Origin: Entomomonas sp. E2T0 | Lineage (GTDB): Bacteria > Pseudomonadota > Gammaproteobacteria > Pseudomonadales > Pseudomonadaceae | Assembly (NCBI RefSeq): GCF_025985425.1 | Contig: NZ_CP094972.1 | Span: 2,232,001 to 2,296,000, forward strand | Length of the DNA: 64,000 bases | Direction of reading: 5' to 3' | Shown: positions 22,358 to 29,599 of the stretch, piece by piece | Position numbering within the stretch: the first letter of the stretch is position 1 | Layout of the letters: each line of letters starts with the position of its first letter | The notes under the pieces: generated by a model | Told to the model about the DNA's origin: nothing | Seen by the model: only the letters and a program-made list of their open reading frames with translations | Database searches by the model: none | Made by a program: the position numbers and the translations under genes

Positions 22358-23335
22358 CTAACCTCTGTGATCAAGTAATGTTTTAATAGAATTTAAGTCA
22401 GCTTCCACATATTCAAGTGTTGTCTTGATATTAGTGTGACCTAATAATTCTTTTACTAAATGTAAATTACGTTCAGGCTCCTTCATTAAATCTGTACCTA
22501 GCGTATGTCGAAAGCGATGAGGTGTTATCTGTATACCAATTCGCTTTGATATATACTCAAACACATTAGAAACCCGATCTGCTTGCATCACTTTGCTCAT
22601 ACGAGAGTTTTTGTGATCACTAAAGCGATTCACATTAAACAGCTGATCCTCTGCTTTAAAGTGCAACAAGCTTGCTCGCCATAACAGTTTTCCTAAATGG
22701 GGCAGTAATTGATCACTAATGGGTATCTCATACTCACGCCATGTTTTAGAACCCTCAATACGGATCTTGATCAACTGTTTCTTCAAATGAACGTCGCCCA
22801 CTCTCAAATGGATCAGTTGATTACGTCTCATACCCGTATAGTAAAAAGTTTCAAATACTGTTTGCCAGAACCATACAGGATGCAGTTTTCCTATATCTTT
22901 GCCTTTCTCCTCATCCAGTTGGGCACCTGCTAAAAATAGTCTAGCTTGTGTTACTTGGTGTAATGAAAGAGTCTTTTTCCTTTTGCTAGGCGAAGTAATC
23001 GCCATCTTATAAAAGGGATTGCGATCCATTGTTAATATACCCGTATCAATGGCATGATTAAAAATAGCTTTTAAATGCCTAACATGTGTATTCCCACTGT
23101 TAGCAGATAGCCCATTGACTAGCTCATACGTTCGCCATTTCGCTACTAATGATGGGCTAAGACTGTTTGCATCAGAGTCAAACTCAATCCAGTGATCAGC
23201 ACAATAACTCGCTAAACCACTTTCAAGCTTTCTAATACTTGCTCTGTAACTATTCTCAGTAGTAGACCTAATAATACGAGTAGCAAGATAGCTTTCAAGC
23301 AGTGTTTGATAGGTTAAAATGTTAGAAAAAGTCAT
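22358..23335 (-). CDS. tyrosine recombinase / ICE integrase
   Basis: A 325-residue site-specific tyrosine recombinase. Core-binding domain in residues 1-110 and catalytic domain after that, with Arg in TGMRRNQL (R170/171), the HRFRH box (H273, R276), LGHTNIKTTLEY with H300 and the nucleophile Y309. It is complete and preceded by GGAGG 8 bp before ATG 23335. It faces tRNA-Lys, the typical arrangement for an element inserted in that tRNA. The rest of its element is largely deleted, so it may now act only on remaining attachment sites or be idle. Similar in size to the PFGI-1 class integrases. Confidence 0.9.
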   Translation of the reverse strand: MTFSNILTYQTLLESYLATRIIRSTTENSYRASIRKLESGLASYCADHWIEFDSDANSLSPSLVAKWRTYELVNGLSANSGNTHVRHLKAIFNHAIDTGILTMDRNPFYKMAITSPSKRKKTLSLHQVTQARLFLAGAQLDEEKGKDIGKLHPVWFWQTVFETFYYTGMRRNQLIHLRVGDVHLKKQLIKIRIEGSKTWREYEIPISDQLLPHLGKLLWRASLLHFKAEDQLFNVNRFSDHKNSRMSKVMQADRVSNVFEYISKRIGIQITPHRFRHTLGTDLMKEPERNLHLVKELLGHTNIKTTLEYVEADLNSIKTLLDHRG

Positions 23336-23578
23336 AGCAATGCCTCCAATTTAACGACCATGTCAAATCGGTGGATTGACAGATAAGGCAGTATTTCTTG
23401 AGTAGCTGACGTTTGGTATCCTTACCCGTTTTCCTTGGCCTGTCTCGTTGCATACTTCCATTAAAAAGAGATAGCCTACTACCTGCTTTATCCAACCATG
23501 TATCTACAGGGTATAGTTTGTCTGTGAAAATTCTATTTTGAATAAATAGAGATAGGGAGCATCGTTCTTCTTGATCAT
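23322..23578 (-). pseudogene. frameshifted small gene between relaxase fragment and integrase
   Basis: ATG 23578 has an excellent ribosome site (AAGGAGG, 5 bp spacing) and reads MIKKNDAPYLYLFKIEFSQT then NYTL before a TAG near 23505. The adjacent frame continues with protein-like sequence, DTWLDKAGSRLSLFNGSMQR, through a basic stretch and QSTDLTWSLNWRHCYDFF, ending 14 bp inside the integrase gene. A shift of one or two bases near 23505 would join the two. Either a broken gene or a programmed or sequencing frameshift; the overlap with the integrase suggests it was once translated with it. Confidence 0.4.
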
Positions 23579-23765
23579 ATTGCCCTCCTTGATGTTGATT
23601 GACTACCAGCTTTTTTGATGGATTTACTATACTATTTTTATACCTGTAATGTAAGAAAAATATTACATGTAAATGAAAATATTCTACTTGATTGTAAAAG
23701 TGATTTTTGTATATTATCAAAAGACTTATAGCTCTATTTTTACCTCCTTTACAAGAACATTTCAC

Positions 23766-24541
23766 CTATTCATCCTCCTTTTCAAGTTCAATAAAAGGAT
23801 TCTCATGGGGTGTAAATTCCTTAAAGAATAGAGAAGGTTCTAATAAATATCCCTTAATGATCTGTCCTTTCTTACGGGGGGCTGATACAGTACATTGCCA
23901 TATATTTAAATCATTCTTCTTTTTACTATGTAATTTAAGCTTTTCAAAACTACTCTGAATCACTTTCCAATGCTCTTTTTTAGTGTTATCAATGACTTTT
24001 GCTAATTCAGGGTATTCGTTATAGAAACGTTGAAAGATACTAGGGGAGACAATAAATAATTTACCTTGAATAATATGCAATTTAGCATCTTTATCATTGA
24101 TTTTAAGTTTATGCTGACTAATACGGTGTTTTAACCATTCAATAAACTTCTCACCTAATGCTGTTTTAGAAAGGGGAGTATCAAAACTAAAGGTCAGTTT
24201 AGATGAGTTTATATCTATAACTGGTGCAGATTGATTAGCTACACTTAATTCAAATACTTCAGCATAGGTATTATTAAATAAACTAACTTCTGCTGTATTT
24301 TCCTCTGTATCTTGAATAGAACCACTTTCTATTACAGGATCATCAATGGTTACTTCATTAGTATCCATATCAAACAATGATAAAATATCATCAGTATCAT
24401 TATCTGCATCAGTTATAGACAAATTCAATGGGGCGGGGGATAGGGCATCTACAGTAGCGGTATTATTTGCATTATCTAACTCATCAAAATTAACATCATC
24501 TTCAACTTTTTTATTGGTTACTGCTTTATTAGCTTTCTTTG
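23766..24541 (-). pseudogene. C-terminal fragment of MobH-type relaxase (TraI_2_C domain)
   Basis: The last 220 residues match the C-terminal winged-helix domain of ICE relaxases (TraI_2_C type): TPLSKTALGEKFIEWLKHRI, HKLKINDKDAKLHIIQGKLFIVSPSIFQRF and GYLLEPSLFF. An acidic Asp/Asn-rich linker upstream (TAKKANKAVTNKKVEDDVNF) continues in the same frame to about 24541, where homology stops. The nicking domain (HD-like MobH core) is therefore missing. There is no proper start: TTG 24428 is the only candidate. The gene has been cut by a deletion that joined it to an unrelated gene on the other strand. Confidence 0.75.
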
Positions 24542-24545
24542 CAGT

Positions 24546-25116
24546 AAATGATTTTAATGAAATAGGTAATCAGCTAAATCACGTATTCTTAGAATGTACC
24601 AGAGAAGCCTTATTAAATGCGGTATCTCAGGAAAACAGAGAAAAAATACGTGCCATGCTAATACTACAGGAGGATCTACAAGAGGACTCTACTCAAGATC
24701 AGTTTGTTATTCGATTTTTAGATAGAAGTTTAGACTATGTAGATCATGCTGTATTAGATGACTTTTTTCATTCATTACAAAACTATGAGCGAGATTATTT
24801 AGCTAATAACCTTACGAGAAAAGTAACGTTTTCATTAAAAGCTCCTAATCAGTTGATTGATTCATTGTTAGCAATAGAGGGATTAAATACCTTCCTTTAT
24901 CAAACAGCAGTTGAACCAACGGATAAGAGGGAATATGAAACGTATATATTGCACCAAGGACTCATTAGACAATTATGGAAGTCACAACAAATAAGTTTTG
25001 AAAAGCTGTCTCAGCTTCATAGCTTAATACGCCCTTATATGGGGAGATTAAGAGAGGATTCTGTGACACATCCTTTTAATGCTGAATTTATTGTGATTAA
25101 CGTAAAAGCTAACTAA
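24546..25116 (+). pseudogene. 5'-truncated member of a three-paralogue accessory family
   Basis: From about 24546 the plus strand encodes NDFNEIGNQLNHVFLECTRE, which aligns with NAGNLSEYGHKLNRVFIERVRK in the intact paralogue at 25207-25896, and the similarity continues (LLNAVSQENREKIRAMLILQ versus LLNSIPTLNYEQAKKLLRIE; DQFVIRFL versus DRFNISFA; the ANNLTRKVTFSLKAPNQLIDSL region; the terminal FIVINVKAN versus FIVLYVSYAD). The first 45 or so residues are missing because the gene begins at the relaxase deletion joint. The frame stays open upstream, but that part is antisense to the relaxase fragment. Confidence 0.7.
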
Positions 25117-25124
25117 GTCCTAAA

Positions 25125-25206
25125 ACACCACCCATTGGGGAAGCATCATTCCTCAGTGGGAATGGTGTTTCTCCAAATTAACTAGTATTTATTTGGAGAT
25201 TTAATT
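25125..25206 (+). promoter_or_regulatory. structured leader, copy 5 (masked ribosome site)
   Basis: Hairpin 1: CCCATTGGGGAA / TTCCTCAGTGGG. Hairpin 2: TTTCTCCAAAT / ATTTGGAGA, which contains the ribosome site of the gene at 25207. On the plus strand and 20 kb from copies 1-4, so the leader travels with the accessory genes of this element type. Confidence 0.65.
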
Positions 25207-25896
25207 ATGAGTCGTGTCATTGTGGCATTAACAGAGACTGGCTATTCACCTATTGCAGATAGTCTTTATGAGTATATTCAACTTGAGGGTAGTTTACCTG
25301 AAGAAGATGAAGTTATAGCGTTATTTAAAGATAATGCAGGTAACTTATCAGAATATGGTCACAAGCTAAATAGGGTGTTTATAGAGCGTGTACGAAAAAT
25401 TTTATTAAATAGCATTCCTACACTCAACTATGAGCAAGCTAAAAAACTTCTAAGAATAGAGGAAAACTTCTCTAAGGAAGATTCTAGTAATGATAGGTTT
25501 AACATTAGCTTTGCAGGAATAACCTATTTAGATCCTTCTACTGAAGAATTAGAAGATCTTAATGAAACCATTAGTAATTATAATCTTAATTACTTACAAG
25601 GCAATGTAGTAGCTAATACTTATACTTTGTCAGTTCCTATTGAAGTAGTAAATAGGATAAAAGAAATTGATACCGATTGTATTTGTGAGCAGTTAGTTGA
25701 TTACAGTTGTGGTGTATCCAGTACTCATATTATTGAGACAGGGTATCTACGAGAAAGTGCTGAAACATTAGGTGATCATGCCCTTAAGTACTATGAAGCT
25801 ATTTGGAAGATAATCAGTGATTATATTCCAAACTTTATGGTGATTAAGGAGCATAAGCCTGATTTCATAGTACTTTATGTATCCTATGCAGATTAG
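25207..25896 (+). CDS. accessory protein, intact member of the three-paralogue family
   Basis: A 229-residue protein, unknown. N-terminal MSRVIVALTETGYSPIADSL suggests a small alpha/beta start, the centre has the conserved YGHKLNRVFIERVRKILL helix and an ENFSKEDSSNDRFNISFAG segment, and the C terminus ends in a beta stretch FIVLYVSYAD. It is the only full-length member; the copy before it lost its start and the one after it is shorter. Start ATG 25207 follows TTTGGAGATTTAATT of the structured leader. Likely ICE cargo. Confidence 0.65.
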   Translation: MSRVIVALTETGYSPIADSLYEYIQLEGSLPEEDEVIALFKDNAGNLSEYGHKLNRVFIERVRKILLNSIPTLNYEQAKKLLRIEENFSKEDSSNDRFNISFAGITYLDPSTEELEDLNETISNYNLNYLQGNVVANTYTLSVPIEVVNRIKEIDTDCICEQLVDYSCGVSSTHIIETGYLRESAETLGDHALKYYEAIWKIISDYIPNFMVIKEHKPDFIVLYVSYAD

Positions 25897-25905
25897 GGGG
25901 TGTTT

Positions 25906-26316
25906 ATGAAAAATAAACTCTACTACACACTGTGTCAACTAGATGGTGCTCATATTGCACAAAGACTCTATCCATTTTTGGTAGATACAGGTCTTATTCC
26001 TGATGTTGAAGATACATTAGAGTTAATGTTTGATGCTTATTCAAGTGTTGAAGGTAAAATGACTACTAATGAAATGGCAGCATTTATGAATGTAGACCAA
26101 AGAGAAAGACTAAAGACATACATCGAATGTCATTTAGTCCAAGTAGAAAACAGAGAAGCACTTAGGGAGGCATTAGTTTATGATGAATACACGAATGTGA
26201 ATCATCCTAGTGAAGATCGGTTTTGTATATTTTTTCAAGGTAAAGGTTATAGCCCAACGGTTGAAAACATTGAAGCATTATGTAGAACAATCAATGAGTT
26301 TGAGCGAACACTATAA
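25906..26316 (+). CDS. accessory protein, short member of the three-paralogue family
   Basis: A 136-residue protein. It follows the previous gene by 9 bp with AGGGGG before ATG 25906, so it is co-transcribed. It shares the family layout: an N-terminal LYYTLCQLDGAHIAQRLYPF, a middle helix FMNVDQRERLKTYIECHL, then EYTNVNHPSEDRFCIFFQGKGYSPTVENIEAL, which aligns with NFSKEDSSNDRFNISFAGITYLDPSTEEL in the 229-residue protein. It ends after INEFERTL, so the C-terminal third is absent; it may be a naturally short form or a truncated copy. Confidence 0.55.
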   Translation: MKNKLYYTLCQLDGAHIAQRLYPFLVDTGLIPDVEDTLELMFDAYSSVEGKMTTNEMAAFMNVDQRERLKTYIECHLVQVENREALREALVYDEYTNVNHPSEDRFCIFFQGKGYSPTVENIEALCRTINEFERTL

Positions 26317-26337
26317 CTATTAACCAACATAAAACAT

Positions 26338-26408
26338 TCAACTTACCTACTAGGAGAAGTTCTTACCTAGTAGGTAGGGATCTCTCCTATACATATGGGG
26401 ATTTCATA
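26338..26408 (+). promoter_or_regulatory. structured leader, copy 6 (diverged)
   Basis: Hairpin 1 is CCTACTAGG / CCTAGTAGG with entirely different stem bases from the other copies. Hairpin 2 pairs TCTCC with GGGGA (one G-T pair) directly before the ATG at 26409. Pairing is preserved while sequence is not, which supports an RNA structure. Confidence 0.5.
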
Positions 26409-26573
26409 ATGGATGTAAGAAAGTATGATGTACCTATTACACAACCAAAGAAACTGAGTAAAAAGCAAATAGATATATTTAAGGCGTTTTACTTAAAGTT
26501 AGAAAGCCCTCTTATTAGAGGGTTTTTCTATTTAAAGCAATCATCGTCTGGTGATAGAATAGTATCTTTATAA
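26409..26573 (+). CDS. small open frame behind structured leader 6 (possibly truncated)
   Basis: A 54-codon frame starting MDVRKYDVPITQPKKLSKKQ, with TGGGGATTTCATA before the ATG. Its first 30 residues look like a small basic protein, but codons 31-40 fall in a transcription terminator, and the end overlaps the convergent gene at 26528. The simplest reading is a gene whose 3' part was lost and replaced by a terminator. Confidence 0.35.
   Translation: MDVRKYDVPITQPKKLSKKQIDIFKAFYLKLESPLIRGFFYLKQSSSGDRIVSL
26504..26526 (+). terminator. intrinsic terminator, end of the accessory block
   Basis: AAAGCCCTC / GAGGG with loop TTATTA followed by TTTTTC. It stops plus-strand transcription before the convergent T6SS island. 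Confidence 0.8.
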
Positions 26574-27004
26574 TGATGAGCCATACAAAAGGGATTATGA
26601 AAAGATAATATAAAATAATCTTTAGAAGTATAATAGCTAACACCCAGTATAAGCTGATCTTTATCTATACATTTAGCTTCAGCTTTAATGTCTTTACTAA
26701 AGCAATATTCATTTTCAAAATGGCGTGGCTCTTTATAGGTTGGTTCCATAAATACAATTGAGTTTGCTTCCTCAACTAGCTCAATATGATATTTTTCTTT
26801 TAGTACAGGCTGAATTTTTAACCAATAATCATACATGCTTTTATGATTTGTTGGAGCATTCTGCAAAATAACTACTACGGAATCTTCTCGTAAATCCACT
26901 TCTTTATAGACAGTAATAATTTGTGGTTCTGCTATCACATAACGAACACCCCAAAATACTAGTAAAAAGAGTAATAGGATAAGTGTTAATATTTTACGTT
27001 TCAT
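26528..27004 (-). CDS. putative immunity protein (DUF943-like)
   Basis: A 158-residue protein with one N-terminal transmembrane or signal segment (ILTLILLLFLLVFWGVRYVI). The following part, SVVVILQNAPTNHKSMYDYW then LKEKYHIELVEE, and a CF-x-KD ... KCIDKDQL pair of cysteines, resembles DUF943 proteins, which sit beside antibacterial toxins in enteric bacteria. The ATG at 27004 shares its A with the stop of the effector gene (TGATG), so it is translationally coupled to it, as expected for an immunity protein. Assignment by remembered pattern plus position; not proven. Confidence 0.5.
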   Translation of the reverse strand: MKRKILTLILLLFLLVFWGVRYVIAEPQIITVYKEVDLREDSVVVILQNAPTNHKSMYDYWLKIQPVLKEKYHIELVEEANSIVFMEPTYKEPRHFENEYCFSKDIKAEAKCIDKDQLILGVSYYTSKDYFILSFHNPFCMAHHYKDTILSPDDDCFK

Positions 27005-27915
27005 CAAGATTTATTTTTTCTATGATCGTTAAATACACCTTGATGCGTTGTTTGTATAGTTGTACCTGACTTATAGCTTTTCATAGGGTTTGCTGCTGGA
27101 TAGGATTTTAACTGTTCGGGAGTTAACTCCAAAACTCCTCCATCTTGACCTTGTAGTGCTTTTAATGCTTCTTGTCGATTAGCTGCTATCATATATGTTG
27201 GCCCTACACTCCAACTGCCAGGTGCAGAAGCCACTCTAGCATAGGTCGTTACTCGATAATCAGGATAGAATGATGGATAAGAATATGTGGTTTGTCCCCA
27301 TACAGCTACATTCTTAAAATTATTCAATTTAGATAGTCGGATAGCAAAACCATCTACTGAGTCTGTTCCTGACTTACAACCATAAAAAACACACCTAGCT
27401 CCTGAAGGTTTCCAGTTAAAATCAATTGCATCCCAACCATCCGTGATAGCCATCTGATGAGGCCATTCTTTTGAAGCAGGTGGATTAACAGCAGTTTGAT
27501 AGCTTATAGGACCATCTAATCCTGAATGAGAACAGACACCAATCTCTAATGTTTCAACTTTATCAGGACCACCATATTTAGTTATCCAGTTTTTTACAAT
27601 AGTTCCTATTTCATGGATTGCTTGAATAGGAGGGCAGTGTACTTTGTGTTTGTTTTTATTATACCAACTTGAATTATAAATGTTATTAAGCCTGGTTTGT
27701 ACTGTCTCAGAAAACAGACTATTGCCTGTATAACGAATAGTACCTTGATCTCGTTCTTTGACCCAAAATAATAGAATAAGTTGTAGCTTTTCTCTTGTAA
27801 TATTTACAACAACATCATTTACTCCATTTGGAGTTGGTGGAGGTGCTGTTTGATTTGTGGATATTTTCCCTTTGCCTTGACTCTGGCTTTTGTCTTTTGC
27901 TTTATCATTTCCCAT
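27004..27915 (-). CDS. putative T6SS effector B, caspase-like His/Cys pattern
   Basis: A 303-residue protein, paralogue of the one at 28676-29596. A low-complexity polar N terminus (1-28) leads to a beta-strand KLQLILLFWVKE, then VETLEIGVCSHSGLDGP with His130 and, 50 residues on, ARCVFYGCKSGTDSVDGF with Cys180, then FKNVAVWGQTTYSYPSFYP and a C-terminal TTHQGVFNDHRKN. A strand ending in His-x-Gly followed by a strand ending in Gly-Cys-x-Ser-Gly is the layout of caspase-fold (clan CD) peptidases and of DUF4347-type domains. So I propose a cysteine-peptidase-like effector; sequence similarity is only at the motif level. The downstream gene is its likely immunity gene. Confidence 0.55.
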   Translation of the reverse strand: MGNDKAKDKSQSQGKGKISTNQTAPPPTPNGVNDVVVNITREKLQLILLFWVKERDQGTIRYTGNSLFSETVQTRLNNIYNSSWYNKNKHKVHCPPIQAIHEIGTIVKNWITKYGGPDKVETLEIGVCSHSGLDGPISYQTAVNPPASKEWPHQMAITDGWDAIDFNWKPSGARCVFYGCKSGTDSVDGFAIRLSKLNNFKNVAVWGQTTYSYPSFYPDYRVTTYARVASAPGSWSVGPTYMIAANRQEALKALQGQDGGVLELTPEQLKSYPAANPMKSYKSGTTIQTTHQGVFNDHRKNKS

Positions 27916-27943
27916 AAGCTAGCCTCCCTTGTAAACCTTAAAC

Positions 27944-28672
27944 TTAGTTTGAATTGAGGAATATAGGTTTTTCTTTATCATAATATTCTAGGATTTCCTT
28001 TAATTCTTCAGGTGGTAAGCCCATTTTCTTTAAGTCATCGGGAAAAATGCCATAGGTCTTTTTTTGGTTTAACGGTTTGGATTTGAAGTAATCTACAGTT
28101 TCCTTAGTGATAGAGTCTCTTTTAAACTCTTGTTTATCAGCAGGAAAATTATTAAAAAATCTTGCTTTATAGGTTTCTTTTTCGTCATCTGATATTTCTG
28201 GATGTTGCTCGAAAAACTCTTCTAATGTGATGCCTTTATTAGTTTCAAAACCACTATTTTCATTTTTATAACGTGTCGTAGCAAAGTGTTTTAAATAGAT
28301 TTGGTTATCCTTTACTAAAATGTGTAAATCATTAATTCGATCACTCATGCTGCCATTAAGAGGTTTAAATAGATTTTCAAATTGCATCATTCCAACTTGA
28401 TCACCATAAGAGAAATAAACTTCATAGAAATCAGCTTCGTTTTTTACTTTATACTGTTTATTATCTTTTAATAAAGTTTGAGTTTTAGAATCTGTATAAG
28501 CAGGGTAATTTTTACCCATCTGAATAGTGCGAATATTAATTGTTATTTTTTCGACAAGTTGCTTATCACCAATCACATTAAAGCTAGGTTCTGAATTTTC
28601 ATTCATAAAATCACATCCATTAAGAAAGATTAGAGTAATTGCTAAAATAATAAATTTGTTAATCTGTTTCAT
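27944..28672 (-). CDS. putative immunity lipoprotein
   Basis: A 242-residue predicted lipoprotein: the signal segment FIILAITLIFLNGC ends at the lipid-carrying cysteine. The mature protein is charged, with a C-terminal Glu/Lys-rich helical part (PPEELKEILEYYDKEKP). It lies 3 bp after effector A and 28 bp before effector B, the usual place of a T6SS immunity gene. A periplasm-facing lipoprotein would imply that effector A acts in the periplasm (inference). Confidence 0.55.
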   Translation of the reverse strand: MKQINKFIILAITLIFLNGCDFMNENSEPSFNVIGDKQLVEKITINIRTIQMGKNYPAYTDSKTQTLLKDNKQYKVKNEADFYEVYFSYGDQVGMMQFENLFKPLNGSMSDRINDLHILVKDNQIYLKHFATTRYKNENSGFETNKGITLEEFFEQHPEISDDEKETYKARFFNNFPADKQEFKRDSITKETVDYFKSKPLNQKKTYGIFPDDLKKMGLPPEELKEILEYYDKEKPIFLNSN

Positions 28673-28675
28673 AAG

Positions 28676-29596
28676 TTAGTTGATACTAGGTTGTCTGTGA
28701 TCGTTAAAAAATCCTTGGTGCGTAGTCATTGCGATATTTCCTTTTACGAAGCATCTCATAGGGTTAGCTTTAGGATATTGATTCTTTTCTAAATCTTTGT
28801 CTGATAAAAAGAAATAGCCAGTCAATTTAGAAGAAAACTTCATTGCATCCCAACCTTTACCGCCATCACACCCTACCATATATGTATGTCCTATATCAAA
28901 CGCATAGGGTACTTGTATCTCAGAAGCTCTGATAACATTAGAAACTCTGTAAGTTGGATAAAATGATGGATAAGATGCTGTGGATTGTCCCCAAATAGCT
29001 ACACCTTCACAATTATCTAAAGTTGCTAGTCTTTTAGCAAAACCATTATTCGCATCTGTTCCAGAGTTACATCCATAAAAGACATAACGTCCTCCTACTT
29101 TTACCCAATTATAGTCAATGCTATCCCAACCATCTTTGATAGCCATTTGATGAGGAAATACATCATTGTTTGGTGGAGTTACTTTTGTAAGATAAGTTAT
29201 TGGACCATCTAATCCACAATGAGAAAAGACGCCAATTTCTAAGGTTTCTACTTTTTCTTTACCACCATACTTTTCTGTCCAATTTTTTATAATGGGTCCT
29301 ATTTCGTGAACAGCATAAATAGGTATAGAGTGTATTTTATGGATTTTTTCATCATACCAGGTGGCTTTCTTTATATTCTGTAGTCTAGTTTGTGCAGACT
29401 CTGAAAACCAAGCCTTATCTTTATATCTTGGAATAGGTATATTGTCTTTTTCTGCTACCCAAAAAAGCAGTATAAGCTTCAATTTTTTTGAATTATTTCT
29501 AGAAATATTAACAACAACATTATTAACTCCATTTTTTATGGAGGATACTGTTGTTTGAGCGCTTGATACTTTTCCTTTTTGATTGTCTTTTTGCAT
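28676..29596 (-). CDS. putative T6SS effector A, caspase-like His/Cys pattern
   Basis: A 306-residue paralogue of effector B. Same order: polar N terminus, LKLILLFWVAE, VETLEIGVFSHCGLDGP with His126, then GGRYVFYGCNSGTDANNGF with Cys176, again 50 residues apart, then CEGVAIWGQSTASYPSFYP and TTHQGFFNDHRQ at the end. Conservation between the two copies concentrates around these motifs, which supports a catalytic role for them. AAGGAAG precedes the ATG, 3 bp after the vgrG stop, so it is co-translated with its carrier. Confidence 0.55.
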   Translation of the reverse strand: MQKDNQKGKVSSAQTTVSSIKNGVNNVVVNISRNNSKKLKLILLFWVAEKDNIPIPRYKDKAWFSESAQTRLQNIKKATWYDEKIHKIHSIPIYAVHEIGPIIKNWTEKYGGKEKVETLEIGVFSHCGLDGPITYLTKVTPPNNDVFPHQMAIKDGWDSIDYNWVKVGGRYVFYGCNSGTDANNGFAKRLATLDNCEGVAIWGQSTASYPSFYPTYRVSNVIRASEIQVPYAFDIGHTYMVGCDGGKGWDAMKFSSKLTGYFFLSDKDLEKNQYPKANPMRCFVKGNIAMTTHQGFFNDHRQPSIN

Positions 29597-29599
29597 TGT

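Noticed and set aside
24346-24545. Plus-strand extension of the truncated paralogue frame across the relaxase fragment
   Set aside because: It is antisense to recognisable relaxase sequence; the open frame upstream of 24546 is accidental, so the coding part was restricted to the paralogue homology.
27004-29596. Peptidoglycan amidase (NlpC/P60 or Tae-type) identity for the two effectors
   Set aside because: Cysteine comes after the histidine and in a Gly-Cys-x-Ser-Gly strand end, opposite to the Cys-then-His order of NlpC/P60 and Tae amidases.
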